A stretch of 64,000 nt of DNA from NCBI GenBank assembly GCA_000814665.1, contig JWIH01000012.1, positions 124,001-188,000 of the forward strand, written 5' to 3'. The stretch comes from Pseudoalteromonas flavipulchra NCIMB 2033 = ATCC BAA-314 (GTDB taxonomy: Bacteria > Pseudomonadota > Gammaproteobacteria > Enterobacterales > Alteromonadaceae). The translations under genes were made by a program, and so were the position numbers. Positions 36,883 to 47,633 of the stretch are shown in pieces. Every line of letters starts with the position of its first letter. The stretch's first letter is position 1. The notes beneath the pieces were generated by a model. The model had not been told where the DNA came from. It did not search any database and saw only the letters and a list, made by a program, of their open reading frames with translations.

Positions 36883-36888
36883 ACTAGG
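36883..36888. repeat. Right copy of target-site duplication (ACTAGG)
   Basis: This is the match of 17867-17872. It directly adjoins the yhiN stop codon (36889-36891 on the minus strand). It fixes the insertion point at the very end of yhiN without changing the protein. Confidence 0.75.
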
Positions 36889-38076
36889 CTAACAAGCCTG
36901 TCCGCATGCCCAGCCGGAGCTCCATGCATATTGGAAGTTATAGCCCCCGAGCCATCCAGTGACATCGGTTACTTCGCCGATAAAGTACAGGCCTTTTTGT
37001 TTTTTAGCTTCGAAGGTTTTTGAGCTTAATTCGTCGGTATCTACACCACCTAACGTAACCTCTGCGGTGCGATAACCCTCTGTACCATTTGGTTTTATTT
37101 TCCAGCTGGTGAGAGTTTCTGTGAGCTTTTCAATCTCAGTGTGGCTGAGTTGGTTGGCGTTTTTATCTGGAATGCTGCCGTCGCTGATTAGGGCTTCAAT
37201 AAAACGCTTTGGTAAGATGGTCGAAAGCAAGTTCTTCAGGCTCTTTTGCCCTTGCTCACTGCGCCAATCATGGAGTTGTGCTTGCACATCTAAGTCAGGT
37301 AGTAAATTGATGCTAACAAACTCGCCTGCTTTCCAAAATGAACTGATCTGCAAAATTGCAGGGCCAGATAAGCCTCTGTGAGTAAAGAGAATATTTTCTC
37401 TAAATTGGATACCGCTTTCACTGGTCACTAGGCTATCTACGCTAATACCAGACAAACCATCAAAGCGTGCTTTGTCGTGATCATGGAGTGTAAATGGTAC
37501 AAGCGCTGCCGTGGTTGGTAATACCGTTAAGCCAAATTGCTCCGCTATTTTGTAGCCGATTGGCGTTGCGCCAAGTTTTGGCATGGTTAGGCCACCAGCG
37601 GCGATCACCACTGACTCGCAGTTAAAGGTTTGAGTTGTGGTTTTGACTAAGTAGCGACCATCCGCTTGGTGTTCAACCGCAAGGACTTCTTGACGTAAGT
37701 GAAGTGACACGCCCGCCCAGTCACATTCTGTAAGAAGAATATCTACAATGTCTTGCGCGCTATTGTCACAAAACAACTGCCCAAGTGTTTTGTGGTGGTA
37801 TGCAAGACCGTGGCGGTCTACCAGTTCAATAAAATCATGTTGGGTATAGCGGCTCAAGCACGACTTTACAAAGTGTGGGTTTTTACATAGATAGTTAGCA
37901 GGTGAAGCATTTTCGTTGGTAAAATTACAGCGGCCACCGCCACTGATCAAAATTTTACGACCAGGCTTTTTTCCCATATCAACCACTGCAACTTGTCGCC
38001 CTCGGTATCCAGCCTGTGCAGCACACATCAACCCTGCAGCACCTGCGCCGATAACGACTACCTCTATTTGTTGCAT
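36889..38076 (-). CDS. yhiN: YhiN/HI0933-family flavoprotein; transposon attachment gene
   Basis: The 395-residue protein has an N-terminal FAD-binding Rossmann motif (VVVIGAGAAGLMCAAQAG) and the family signature of HI0933-like proteins (PGRKILISGGGRCNFTNEN), then a C-terminal FAD contact (YFIGEVTDVTGWLGGYNFQYA). The physiological reaction of this family is not well established. I chose the ATG at 38076; the longer frame to 38088 starts with TTG. Its 3' end is the target of the adjacent Tn7-like element, and presumably the TnsD recognition site lies in its last codons. Confidence 0.9.
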   Translation of the reverse strand: MQQIEVVVIGAGAAGLMCAAQAGYRGRQVAVVDMGKKPGRKILISGGGRCNFTNENASPANYLCKNPHFVKSCLSRYTQHDFIELVDRHGLAYHHKTLGQLFCDNSAQDIVDILLTECDWAGVSLHLRQEVLAVEHQADGRYLVKTTTQTFNCESVVIAAGGLTMPKLGATPIGYKIAEQFGLTVLPTTAALVPFTLHDHDKARFDGLSGISVDSLVTSESGIQFRENILFTHRGLSGPAILQISSFWKAGEFVSINLLPDLDVQAQLHDWRSEQGQKSLKNLLSTILPKRFIEALISDGSIPDKNANQLSHTEIEKLTETLTSWKIKPNGTEGYRTAEVTLGGVDTDELSSKTFEAKKQKGLYFIGEVTDVTGWLGGYNFQYAWSSGWACGQAC

Positions 38077-38088
38077 AAACTCACTCAA

Positions 38089-38620
38089 CTTTTTATCTAA
38101 GATTTCTACACTTACCGTTTTGCCAACAGTTTAGCTTTAAGCGGCAAAATCGCGACCAAGCGAAAATTATACCTAGATTCTTTATCTAATCACAGCTGCG
38201 AATATCAATAGCCACTCGCATACCTTTTAAACACTTGTAAACATTATGTCAGCGCTATCATTTCTCACACCTTCAAAAACAAGAAAATACAACTAGCACA
38301 CCCCAGCAAACCCACCCTTTAATACTAAAAAAGTATCCACTCTATTGGCTACAAAAGCTTCACAAAGTTAAAAACACTATTTTGTTTACAGTCATTTACA
38401 ATGTAACTGAAATTTATTCGCCCTCTCACAAAAGTGAAAAATATCGATTAAAAACAATACAGTAAGAATTTTTTATAGCCATTTATCCATCCACATATAA
38501 CTAAAAAATTAGTGCAAATAACAAAACAGCGCTTTCTTTTTTTTAACTAGGAGTTTACTTTCACTGACCATCAGCTTTTTATTAACAGCTGAACAACAAG
38601 TTAGAAACTAGGGAAACATT
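38089..38620. other. Long AT-rich region upstream of the subtilase gene
   Basis: About 540 bases separate divergent yhiN and the protease gene. No gene is seen. The long leader suggests regulated transcription of the protease; a ribosome site AGGGAAA precedes its ATG. No specific operator was identified. Confidence 0.4.
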
Positions 38621-40771
38621 ATGACAATCAATAAAAACTTTAAGCGCGCTGCACTAAGCGTCGCAGTGAGCGCATTATTCACTGCAACAGCAGTTACAGC
38701 CGCACCAGCACAATCAATCGGCCAAGATGCAGCGCTTGCAGCAACGGCACAAAAACTATCATCACAAAGCACGCTTGGTACACAGTTCATCATCAAGTAC
38801 AAAGATGCTGGTTCGCAAATGATGGGCCTTTCAGCTGCGGATCTTGCTCCTGCTAAAATGCAACAACGTGCAGAAAGCTTTGTACAAGGCTTTAAGAGCA
38901 GTAAAGCGAGTGCTCGCGCTCAATACGTACGCCCAATGGCACTTAGCAATCACCACGTTATGCGTGCTGACAAAAAACTTTCAGCAAAAGAAGCACAAGC
39001 ATTCATGAACGAAGTGATGGCTTCTGGTAATGTTGAATACATTGAAATCGACCAGATGTTAAAACCATTCGCAACGCCTAACGATCCTCGTTATAACGAT
39101 CAATGGCATTACTACGAAGCTGCTGCTGGTATTAATGCCCCAGCTGCGTGGGATAAAGCAACAGGTCAAGGTGTGGTAGTTGCGGTACTAGATACAGGTT
39201 ATCGCCCACATTTAGACTTAGATGCCAACATTCTGCCTGGCTATGACATGATCTCTAATACCTTTGTTGCTAACGATGGTGGCGCACGTGACAACGATGC
39301 TCGTGACCCTGGTGATGCAGTCACTCGCGGTGAATGTGGAACTGACTCTTCAGGTCAACCTGTACCACGCGCGGATCAAGACTCAAGCTGGCATGGTACA
39401 CACGTAGCGGGAACAGTTGCTGCGGTAACAAATAATGGTGAAGGTGTAGCTGGTGTTGCTTACGACGCTAAGGTAGTGCCTGTACGTGTTCTTGGTAAAT
39501 GTGGTGGTTTAACGTCTGACATCGCTGACGGCATCATTTGGGCATCTGGCGGCTCTGTATCTGGTGTGCCTGCAAATGCTAACCCTGCTGATGTTATCAA
39601 CATGAGTTTAGGTGGCGGCGGTGCATGTAGCGCAACCACACAAAATGCAATCAACCAAGCACGTAACAACGGTACAGTCATTGTTATTGCGGCAGGTAAC
39701 GATAACGATAACTCAGCAAACTACAACCCAGGTAACTGTAATGGCGTAGTAAACGTAGCATCTGTAGGTCGTGATGGTAGCCGTGCTTACTACTCAAACT
39801 ATGGTGCAAACATCGACGTTGCCGCTCCGGGTGGCGCGCAAAGTTTTGCTGATGATCCAGAAGGTATCTTGTCTACGCATAACTCAGGCTCTGGTGCACC
39901 TTCAAATGATAGCTACCATTACTCACAAGGTACGTCTATGGCGGCACCTCACGTTGCGGGTGTTGCTGCGTTAATCAAGCAAGCTAAACCATCTGCTACG
40001 CCTGACGAAGTAGAAACTATCTTGAAAAACACTACACGTAGCTTCGCTGGTAGCTGTTCAAACTGTGGTACGGGTGTTGTTGATGCAGCCGCTGCGGTAA
40101 ATGAAGCTTTAGGCGATGTTGTCACGCCACCTACAGGTAATACGCTTGAAGATGGTGTAGCGAAAACAGGCTTAAGTGGTGCAGCTGGTAGTGATCAGTT
40201 CTTCACTTTCGACGTACCTGCAGGTAAAACCAATGTTACCTTCACCATGAGCGGTGGTACTGGTGATGCTGACCTTTATGTAAAACTTGGCAGTCAACCA
40301 ACTTCAAGCAGCTATGATTGTCGTCCTTATGAAGGCGGTAATGCTGAGGTTTGTAGCTTTGACGCACCTCAAGCTGGTACATACCATGTAATGATTAACG
40401 GTTATAAAGCTTATTCAGGCGTAAGCTTAGTTGCGACAACTTCGGGCTCTAGCACAGGTGGTCCACAAGCAGGTGGCGGTACAATTGAAGATATTTCAGC
40501 TTCAAGCGGTCAGTGGGTTCACTACACAATCGAAGTACCAGAGGGTATGAGCGACTTCACCGTGAAAACGTTTGGCGGCTCAGGTGACGCTGACTTATTC
40601 GTTAAGTTTGGCTCACAACCTACAACAAACAGCTATGACTGTCGTCCATATGAAAATGGTAATACCGAGACTTGTGTAATCACTAATCCGCAAGCGGGTA
40701 CATGGCACCTAAGCGTTAATGCTTACCGTACGTTCTCTGGCCTAACGTTAGACGCGCAGTACAAGCCATAA
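38621..40771 (+). CDS. Secreted subtilisin-like protease with two PPC domains
   Basis: The 716-residue precursor has a Sec signal peptide (residues 1-27, SVAVSALFTATAVTAAPA), an inhibitor I9-like propeptide (about 50-150, FIIKYKDAG), and an S8 catalytic domain with D191 in AVLDTGYRPH, H258 in SWHGTHVAGT and S439 in GTSMAAPHVAG. Two pre-peptidase C-terminal (PPC) domains follow (about 505-605 and 620-715), each with a GDADLYVK/GDADLFVK core and a paired CRPYE segment. PPC domains are usually cleaved or help substrate binding after secretion. It is likely an extracellular nutrient-acquiring protease, as in other marine Pseudoalteromonas. It stands alone with a terminator behind it. Confidence 0.95.
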   Translation: MTINKNFKRAALSVAVSALFTATAVTAAPAQSIGQDAALAATAQKLSSQSTLGTQFIIKYKDAGSQMMGLSAADLAPAKMQQRAESFVQGFKSSKASARAQYVRPMALSNHHVMRADKKLSAKEAQAFMNEVMASGNVEYIEIDQMLKPFATPNDPRYNDQWHYYEAAAGINAPAAWDKATGQGVVVAVLDTGYRPHLDLDANILPGYDMISNTFVANDGGARDNDARDPGDAVTRGECGTDSSGQPVPRADQDSSWHGTHVAGTVAAVTNNGEGVAGVAYDAKVVPVRVLGKCGGLTSDIADGIIWASGGSVSGVPANANPADVINMSLGGGGACSATTQNAINQARNNGTVIVIAAGNDNDNSANYNPGNCNGVVNVASVGRDGSRAYYSNYGANIDVAAPGGAQSFADDPEGILSTHNSGSGAPSNDSYHYSQGTSMAAPHVAGVAALIKQAKPSATPDEVETILKNTTRSFAGSCSNCGTGVVDAAAAVNEALGDVVTPPTGNTLEDGVAKTGLSGAAGSDQFFTFDVPAGKTNVTFTMSGGTGDADLYVKLGSQPTSSSYDCRPYEGGNAEVCSFDAPQAGTYHVMINGYKAYSGVSLVATTSGSSTGGPQAGGGTIEDISASSGQWVHYTIEVPEGMSDFTVKTFGGSGDADLFVKFGSQPTTNSYDCRPYENGNTETCVITNPQAGTWHLSVNAYRTFSGLTLDAQYKP

Positions 40772-40815
40772 GCAAAATTTAGTAGGCTCTGATTGAGTCT
40801 TCTTTCCCCAACGAG

Positions 40816-40838
40816 AGGCTGCATTTGCGGCCTTTTTT
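40816..40838 (+). terminator. Rho-independent terminator after the subtilase gene
   Basis: AGGCTGC, ATTT, GCGGCCT forms a seven-pair stem (one G-T pair) followed by a T-run, 45 bases after the stop. Confidence 0.8.
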
Positions 40839-40858
40839 AATAATTTTGTAGAGCGGTT

Positions 40859-41212
40859 CAGCTTACAGTAGTCGAGATAAATCTCGACCTACAACACTCA
40901 CTGGTGGGAACGAGTTTACCTCGCGAGATTTTAACTGCTCGCCACGTGAAGCGGCTCCGACGTTTCAGCTTACAGTAGTCGAGATAAATCTCAACCTACA
41001 AAACACGCTGGTGGGTACGAGTTTACCTCGCGAGCTTTTAACTGCTCGCCGCGTGAAGCGGCTCCGACGTTTTAGCTTGCAGTAGTCGAGATAAATCTCG
41101 ACCTACAATACTCGCAGGTAGAACAAGTTTACCTCGCGAGATTTTAACTGCTCGCCGCGTGAAGCGGCTCCGACGTTTCAGCTTATACTGTCGAGATAAA
41201 TCTCGACCTACG
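40859..41212. repeat. 107-bp tandem repeat, three copies and a partial fourth
   Basis: Units begin at about 40861, 40968, 41075 and 41181 (spacing 107, 107 and 106). Each holds the hairpin GTCGAGATAAATCTCGAC followed by CTAC, then GTTTACCTCGCGAG, TTTTAACTGCTCGCC and GTGAAGCGGCTCCGACG. The hairpin is perfect in copies 1, 3 and 4 and has one mismatch in copy 2. It resembles dispersed REP-like sequences of Pseudoalteromonas. It lies between the ends of the protease and chemoreceptor genes, so it may also act in transcript termination or RNA stability. Confidence 0.93.
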
Positions 41213-41224
41213 GCACAATCCTGA

Positions 41225-43147
41225 TTACTGCAAACCTAAAGTGCCCCTGATCTCTCGCATTTTCTCTTTAAGGCTTTGTTGAATTTGCTGAACTTGCTCA
41301 TGTGAGCTATTAACCTGACCTTTCATGCTGTCCATGGCGTGGCCAAAGGTATCTAGTAGATCTGATTGCTGATTGGCAAGATCCATTGCATGGGCGGCAA
41401 CTTGGTTGGCGCTTTGTGCGCTCTCTGCCACACCTTCTGAATTGCGTTTCAACTCTTGTGCATGGCCTGTTTGCTGCTGTGCCTCATCTGCCAAAGCCGA
41501 GATTTGTGTCGATACTTTGTTTGAATTATCACTCAAAACATTTAATTGCTGGTGGATATCTGTCAGTGAGGCTTGTGTTTGCTGTGCAAGCTTTCGTACT
41601 TCGTCCGCAACGACCGCAAACCCGCGACCATGTTCACCTGCGCGAGCCGACTCAATCGCCGCGTTGAGCGCGAGTAGGTTCGTTTGTTCTGCGATGGAGC
41701 TGATCATATCAATCACTTTACTCACATCTGAAACACCATTAAGTAATTCATTTAAGCTCTCTAATCCCTGCTCTACCCGCTTTTGCGTGGTAGATGAAGC
41801 ACTCAACATAGCATCCGCATAGGACACACTTTGTGTCATTGCTTCAAAGGTGTTATTTGCATTGTCGGCAACTTGCGCGTTGATTTGATTGGCATCCGCC
41901 CCAAGCGCTCTAAGCGAGTCAAGCTGTGCTTGGTTTTGCTCCACCTGCTCAAACGTGTCTCCAGCTTGTGCAGAGATCTGCGCCAAGTTAGTGTTCATCT
42001 CTTCCATAAAGGTATTTATCACACTCAGCATTTCTGAGCGTTCGTCCGCTTCTGCTCGCTGCCTATCAATTAACTGATTAAAGTAACTCGCAATTTCGCC
42101 AATTTCAGTGTCTTGGTTTTTACTTTCAATATTACGTAATTCATTGCTTTCGATAAGCTGAGCGAAGCCATCGCGAAGTTGTCTTAGCGGAGTTAATACT
42201 TGATTGAACTGTACAAAATAGACACCACCTGCAAGCAGCACGAGTAACCCAATTGCCACACCAAACAGCATAAATACATTGGTTTTTACGTCAGCCTGCT
42301 CAGTTTTTAAGTTGGTTTCTGCTTGCAGGATATTCTCTGAGATTGCTTTAATGTCACCTCGCAGTGCCAGCATGCCAGCTTGACGTTGTTTGGACTGCTG
42401 TAAGGTATTTTCCAAGTCGCGGGCATAACGTTTAGGCCAGCTCACAAGCTCCGCTTTTATTTCTAGCGCGAGGTCTTCGGCTTCGGCACCTAAAAATAGC
42501 TCGTCTTCGTCTACCTCACTCATTACCCCTAAGTTTTCGAGCCGGTCTATTCGCGCAGCAATATCCTGCAAACGGCTTAAGCTCGACATCAAACTCTGCT
42601 CGGTCTGCTGTTCGTAAGCCATAACTAATTGATAGGTATATAAGCTCAAGTTTGATACTTCGCTAAAATAGTCTGAAGCGAGATTAAAGTAGGATTCTTT
42701 GGCAGCACTATCTTGTGCTTTAATTGCGTACTTAACGAGACTCGATGCTGAACCTGACATTTGCCTAAGCGCATTATCCAACAGCGCAAGTTCATTACCT
42801 GAGAGCTTGCCGAGTGCTCGATATTTACCTGCAATATCCTGTTGTAGTTGTGTGAGTTTAGTTTTAAGTTGCTCAGCAAGCGCTGGTGGCAGCTGTTCCA
42901 CACTTTGCTGTAATGCTTTGATTTGTTCATCAGCCTTACTTAAATACTGGCTATCGCCCGCACTCAAGTAATCTTCTACTGTACCCTCAAGCTCGATGAT
43001 CACCGCATTTTTAACTTGATTGTAAGCGGCGTCTTGCACATCAAGCTCAGTTAATACTTGGCTCGCCCAAAACAGACTCGCCCCAAGTAGAATACTCGCA
43101 GTGGTCAATAATATTGCCAATAACCGAGTAAATGTAGACACGCGCAT
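41225..43147 (-). CDS. Methyl-accepting chemotaxis protein
   Basis: The 640-residue protein has an N-terminal membrane span ([18 protein letters not shown]), a long helical periplasmic domain (about 35-280), a second span ([20 protein letters not shown]), HAMP, and a cytoplasmic signalling hairpin whose tip is [20 protein letters not shown] followed by [10 protein letters not shown]. The periplasmic domain has the look of a helical four-bundle sensor. The ligand is unknown. It signals to CheA/CheW, which are not in the window. Confidence 0.95.
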   Translation of the reverse strand: MRVSTFTRLLAILLTTASILLGASLFWASQVLTELDVQDAAYNQVKNAVIIELEGTVEDYLSAGDSQYLSKADEQIKALQQSVEQLPPALAEQLKTKLTQLQQDIAGKYRALGKLSGNELALLDNALRQMSGSASSLVKYAIKAQDSAAKESYFNLASDYFSEVSNLSLYTYQLVMAYEQQTEQSLMSSLSRLQDIAARIDRLENLGVMSEVDEDELFLGAEAEDLALEIKAELVSWPKRYARDLENTLQQSKQRQAGMLALRGDIKAISENILQAETNLKTEQADVKTNVFMLFGVAIGLLVLLAGGVYFVQFNQVLTPLRQLRDGFAQLIESNELRNIESKNQDTEIGEIASYFNQLIDRQRAEADERSEMLSVINTFMEEMNTNLAQISAQAGDTFEQVEQNQAQLDSLRALGADANQINAQVADNANNTFEAMTQSVSYADAMLSASSTTQKRVEQGLESLNELLNGVSDVSKVIDMISSIAEQTNLLALNAAIESARAGEHGRGFAVVADEVRKLAQQTQASLTDIHQQLNVLSDNSNKVSTQISALADEAQQQTGHAQELKRNSEGVAESAQSANQVAAHAMDLANQQSDLLDTFGHAMDSMKGQVNSSHEQVQQIQQSLKEKMREIRGTLGLQ

Positions 43148-43309
43148 AGAATCACAACCCCTTTATCAAAATGCTCCGCAAGAGTATTAAGGATTTATGA
43201 CAACTTGATTAAATCTGGTTACCTTTTCTGTACAATAGTACAAAACCATACTTTTTGCGTATATCCATCTAGATATCTACTGCACAAAATTAAATCAGGT
43301 AGTGGTGTG

Positions 43310-44065
43310 CTATTTCATTGCGGCATTAACATAAACGTCAAAGCGGTTTTTCTTGGTTTTTATTTGCATACTTGGCGTTTTATCATTTAAGAAACCAGCG
43401 TAGTCTGGACGTTTTACCACCACCCTTTTAGCGGCTAACTGCAAAGCAAAAGGTAATAGTGCGTCCGCATCCAAATCATTGCCAACTAAGTCTTGGAATA
43501 CACGCATTTCTTTTTTTACTTGCGCCGATTTATCACGATGTGGAAACATAGGATCAAGATACACTACGTCTGGACGCCAACCCGCTTGCTCTAGCAAGTC
43601 ATGGCTGGAACCAAACTCCAGTCGCATAGTTGACTGCACCCATTCGCCAATTTCAGCATCTTGATAGGCGCGTTGCAAGCCGTCATATAGCAGCGCTGCG
43701 ACTACCGGGTTACGCTCGTGTAGCACAACTTTGCAACCCATAGACGCAAGCACAAAGGCATCGCGTCCAAGTCCTGCAGTTGCATCCAATACTGTAGGCA
43801 CAGCACCTTTATTTAGGCCAACCGCTTTTGCAATTGCTTGCCCTTTACCACCACCAAATTTGCGTCGATGAGCAACTGCGCCAGTCACAAAGTCAACTCG
43901 GATAGCACCAAGTTTTGGCTCATCTTTTTTGAATAATTGTAAGCCTAGCTCATCATAAACCAATTGAAACTCCGCCTCGTTAATATTAAGCGCGGATAAA
44001 TTAAACAGCTTAGTTAGCGTATCTAGGTAGGATCTGTTTTCTTCAAAAGGGGTGTGAATGTACAA
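43310..44065 (-). CDS. rsmJ: 16S rRNA m2G1516 methyltransferase RsmJ
   Basis: The 251-residue protein matches RsmJ: SAM-binding motif I in [18 protein letters not shown], a later [20 protein letters not shown] with the catalytic-type DPMFP, and the expected length (about 250). RsmJ methylates G1516 of 16S rRNA using SAM. The start is a TTG at 44065 with GGGAG five bases upstream. Confidence 0.93.
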   Translation of the reverse strand: MYIHTPFEENRSYLDTLTKLFNLSALNINEAEFQLVYDELGLQLFKKDEPKLGAIRVDFVTGAVAHRRKFGGGKGQAIAKAVGLNKGAVPTVLDATAGLGRDAFVLASMGCKVVLHERNPVVAALLYDGLQRAYQDAEIGEWVQSTMRLEFGSSHDLLEQAGWRPDVVYLDPMFPHRDKSAQVKKEMRVFQDLVGNDLDADALLPFALQLAAKRVVVKRPDYAGFLNDKTPSMQIKTKKNRFDVYVNAAMK

Positions 44066-44139
44066 GCTAAGCTCCCAAGGGTTACCAACCGTGGCAGTAT
44101 ACCCCTTTCCCTTTCTAGTGTCTTTGATTATCCAGTGGC

Positions 44140-45291
44140 TTAAAACAGTTCAATATCTGCTTGCGACGCCACTTCATCCTCACCCCAAGGTTTCGCTATT
44201 TTGTTTAAACTCTCTATAAGCTGCTGGCGTACCTCAGTCACTTCTCCTAACTTATATTTAATTATGGTTAGCTCATCACTTAAATAAGTGAAATGCTCAT
44301 AGAGCTCTTGCAACCTCTCTCTTTCGCTTGGTTCTAAGACTGCAAGCTTGTCGCTTTCCAGCACAGTCTGAAACTCAGCAACTTTGCCACTGTAATGATC
44401 GCCAACGCCGCTTAAATGATCGCTCAGCTCAGCAAATACCTGCCCGATATGTTCCACTTTATTGAGCGCATCTTCACTGACTTCCATGTCTCTGATTTTG
44501 GCATCAGTGGCTTCCAGTATGTGCGGAAACAAATCTTTATAGCGACCATAAACCGCAACATCGTCCACTGGCATGTTTTTAATCAGTAAAGAGACTTTAG
44601 GATAGTTAATGATAGTTCTGCGACCAAAATCAACAAAGCGACTGCCATCTTTGTGTTTCTCAAATAACTCTTGCTCTATCGGTTGAATAGCTCCCTCGCT
44701 GGAGTAAAACATCGCGTCTTGGTGATACCAAAAAGCCACCGCAACATCGAGCTCCATCGGCATAAAAAACTCTAAAAAATGAGCGCTCAAAGTATTGAGA
44801 TCATGCGCGTGATACGATTGCCCAACGTAGCGCATTATACGACCCATATCACCAGAGTCAGTCATGGCTATTTCGGCTGTGGTTTGGGCGCGCTGTACGT
44901 CTTGTTTGAGCTGCGACGAGGTTTTTCTATAGTCATCAAGAACATTAATACGCGCTAACAACTCTTCGGCGTTAAAGGGTTTGACTATGTAGTCCGCAGC
45001 GCCGGCATTATAGCCCCGCATCCGCTCTGAAATATCGGCACGAGAAGACAAAAACATAACTGGGATCTCAGTGGTGTCCTCTAGTTTTTTGAGTTGCTCA
45101 CATACCTCAAAGCCCGACAGTCCAGGCATCTCGACATCAAGCAAAATAATATCCGGACGATATTTTTTAGCTAACCGTAAGCCTTCCTCACCATTTTTCG
45201 CATGTAATATTTTGCAAGTGCGCGATAGCGCCTCGTCAACAATGTGATGGACGAGTTTGTCATCATCAATGGCAAGAACCAGTTTCGTCAT
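44140..45291 (-). CDS. Response regulator with unassigned C-terminal domain
   Basis: The 383-residue protein has an N-terminal receiver (acidic pocket [10 protein letters not shown], phospho-Asp in [14 protein letters not shown], Lys in DYIVKPFN). The remaining 250 residues contain a predicted globular domain and a helical end ([19 protein letters not shown]) but no DNA-binding, GGDEF or kinase motif that I can recognise. It follows no cognate kinase gene; its neighbours are rsmJ and prlC, so the pairing kinase is unknown. Confidence 0.85.
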   Translation of the reverse strand: MTKLVLAIDDDKLVHHIVDEALSRTCKILHAKNGEEGLRLAKKYRPDIILLDVEMPGLSGFEVCEQLKKLEDTTEIPVMFLSSRADISERMRGYNAGAADYIVKPFNAEELLARINVLDDYRKTSSQLKQDVQRAQTTAEIAMTDSGDMGRIMRYVGQSYHAHDLNTLSAHFLEFFMPMELDVAVAFWYHQDAMFYSSEGAIQPIEQELFEKHKDGSRFVDFGRRTIINYPKVSLLIKNMPVDDVAVYGRYKDLFPHILEATDAKIRDMEVSEDALNKVEHIGQVFAELSDHLSGVGDHYSGKVAEFQTVLESDKLAVLEPSERERLQELYEHFTYLSDELTIIKYKLGEVTEVRQQLIESLNKIAKPWGEDEVASQADIELF

Positions 45292-45373
45292 GTGGCTTTC
45301 CCTATTAATTCATATCTTTATAGAATAGTCAGAGATATTGAATTTGCTAACAAAAAGTCACACTTTCTAAGAC

Positions 45374-45398
45374 AAAAAAACGCCTTCAGAAGAAGGCG
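45374..45398 (-). terminator. Rho-independent terminator after prlC
   Basis: Read on the minus strand, CGCCTTC TTCT GAAGGCG is followed by a T7 run, 20 bases after the prlC stop. Confidence 0.85.
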
Positions 45399-45416
45399 CT
45401 TGGAGTGGAAATATAA

Positions 45417-47456
45417 CTAGGCGGCAATCCCGCTGTGGCGTAATAGCGCATCTACTTTTGGTTCTCGACCACGGAAGCGAGTAAACAGTACCATCGGCGC
45501 TTCTGAACCACCCTTTTCAAGAATGTGATGCATAAATTCACGCCCGGTTTGCGGGTTAAATATCCCTTCTTCTTCAAACTTAGAAAACGCATCCGCAGAC
45601 AACACTTCTGCCCACTTATAAGAGTAGTAGCCCGCGCTATAGCCACCAGCAAAAATGTGGCTAAAACTATGCTGGAAGCGATTAAATTCGGGAGCTTTAA
45701 CAACTGCTGTGCGCTCACGCACCGCATTGAGCGTCGCTTGAATTTGGCAATCCGTATTCGGCTCAAAGTCAGCGTGAATATGAAAATCAAATAACGAAAA
45801 CTCCAACTGACGCAGCATTTGCATGGCTGATTGGAAGTTCTTTGCCGCCAGTAACTTGTCTAACATTTCTTTTGGTAACGGTTCACCCGTTTCATAGTGC
45901 CCTGAAATGAAGTTCAGCGCTTCTTCTTCATAGCACCAGTTCTCTAAAAACTGACTTGGCAGCTCAACCGCATCCCATGCCACACCATTAATACCAGCAA
46001 CCGGCGCTGCATCCACTTGCGTAAGCATGTGATGAATACCGTGACCAAACTCATGGAATAAAGTGGTTACTTCATTATGGGTAAATAGCGCAGGTTTATT
46101 GCCAACAGCTTTATTAAAGTTACACACTAAATAAGCGACAGGAGTCTGCAACTCACCATTTGCGCGTACTTTTCGGCCCATGCAGTCATCCATCCAGGCA
46201 CCACCACGCTTATGTTCACGAGCATATAGGTCGAGATAGAAATGACCACGCAACTCACCTTTATCATCATGAATAGCAAAAAAGCGTACATCAGGATGAT
46301 AAGTATCAACGTCTTTGACTTCGCTCACGTGGATCCCAAACAAGCGATTTACGGTTTCAAATAAACCGGCAAGTACCTTATGCTCAGGGAAGTAAGGGCG
46401 CAGTGCTTCATCAGAAATAGCATACTTGGCTTGTTTTAACTTTTCGCCATAATATGCGTAGTCCCAAGGTTTTAACTCAGTTACACCGTGTTCTTTATTC
46501 GCAAAGTCTCGTAGTTCAGCCACTTCTTGCTCGGCTTGTGGTTTTGACTTAGCAGCAAGGTCGTTTAAAAACTTAAATACTTGCTCTGGCGTCTCAGCCA
46601 TTTTGGTTGCCAGTGATTTTTCTGCAAAACTAGAAAAGCCAAGTAACTGAGCCAGTTCGTGTCTAAGCGTAAGCGCTTCATGCATAATCGCTGAGTTATC
46701 AAACTCGCCAGCATTAGGCCCTTGATCCGAGGCGCGGGTTACAAACGCACGATAAGCCTCTTCACGGAGCGCTTGGCTATCTGCGTAAGTCATCACAGGA
46801 AGGTAAGAAGGAATATCTAGCGTAAATACCCAGCCTTCTAATCCTTTGGATTCGGCAGTATGAGCGGCAAGTGCCAAGGCAGACTCAGGTAGCCCAGATA
46901 AATCAGACTCATCAGTAATATGTTTTTGCCATGCCTGAGTGGCATCCATTACGTTGTTGCCAAACTTTGATGCCAGCTCCGACAGTCGTGCCACAATTTC
47001 GCCATAGCGCTTTTGCTTCGCAGCTTCAAGCGCAATGCCAGAAAGTTGAAAATCACGCAGTGCATTATCCACCGACGTTTGCTGAGCAATCGTTAAGTTA
47101 CCAAACTCAGCTGACTCTTTTACTGCTTTATAGGCTTCATATAGCCCTTGATGTTGGCCACAATAAGTCGAATATTCGGAGATTAATGGCAAACACTCAT
47201 CATACGCTTTGCGCAGCGCCTCTGAATTGACCACTGAGTGCATATGCGATACCGGCGACCACATGCGGCTAAGTTTATCGTCCGCTTCTTCTAGCGGTAG
47301 TACAAAGTTGTCCCAGGTATAATTCGATTGCGCTAAAACAGTGTCGATAGTTTCACGACAGTGCGCGATGGCAGATTTTAATGCTTCAACAATATGTTCA
47401 GGCTTAATTTTCGAAAAAGGAGGCAATCCTTCTAGCCCGATTAATGGGTTACTCAT
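45417..47456 (-). CDS. prlC: Oligopeptidase A (PrlC)
   Basis: The 679-residue protein is an M3-family metallopeptidase with the zinc site FHEFGHGIHHML (HExxH) and a downstream Glu helix (GINGVAWDAVELPSQFLENW). Length and sequence match oligopeptidase A of enterobacteria and Vibrio (about 680). It degrades short peptides, including signal peptides, in the cytoplasm. I chose the ATG at 47456; the longer frame at 47462 begins with GTG. It is divergent from gor, with about 175 bases between. Confidence 0.95.
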   Translation of the reverse strand: MSNPLIGLEGLPPFSKIKPEHIVEALKSAIAHCRETIDTVLAQSNYTWDNFVLPLEEADDKLSRMWSPVSHMHSVVNSEALRKAYDECLPLISEYSTYCGQHQGLYEAYKAVKESAEFGNLTIAQQTSVDNALRDFQLSGIALEAAKQKRYGEIVARLSELASKFGNNVMDATQAWQKHITDESDLSGLPESALALAAHTAESKGLEGWVFTLDIPSYLPVMTYADSQALREEAYRAFVTRASDQGPNAGEFDNSAIMHEALTLRHELAQLLGFSSFAEKSLATKMAETPEQVFKFLNDLAAKSKPQAEQEVAELRDFANKEHGVTELKPWDYAYYGEKLKQAKYAISDEALRPYFPEHKVLAGLFETVNRLFGIHVSEVKDVDTYHPDVRFFAIHDDKGELRGHFYLDLYAREHKRGGAWMDDCMGRKVRANGELQTPVAYLVCNFNKAVGNKPALFTHNEVTTLFHEFGHGIHHMLTQVDAAPVAGINGVAWDAVELPSQFLENWCYEEEALNFISGHYETGEPLPKEMLDKLLAAKNFQSAMQMLRQLEFSLFDFHIHADFEPNTDCQIQATLNAVRERTAVVKAPEFNRFQHSFSHIFAGGYSAGYYSYKWAEVLSADAFSKFEEEGIFNPQTGREFMHHILEKGGSEAPMVLFTRFRGREPKVDALLRHSGIAA

Positions 47457-47633
47457 GGGCACGCTCTTTATTTTCTAATCTAATATTGAGGTTGAAATAA
47501 GGGTGAATGACCGCATTTACAAGTATCTGAACAGATTTTTGCTTAATATCGGTCTTCGGTTGTGCACTTTTGCTATTTACTTAATATAAAGTAGTAGGGT
47601 TTAAGCAAAACAAATAATTGGCGAGGAATTTTT

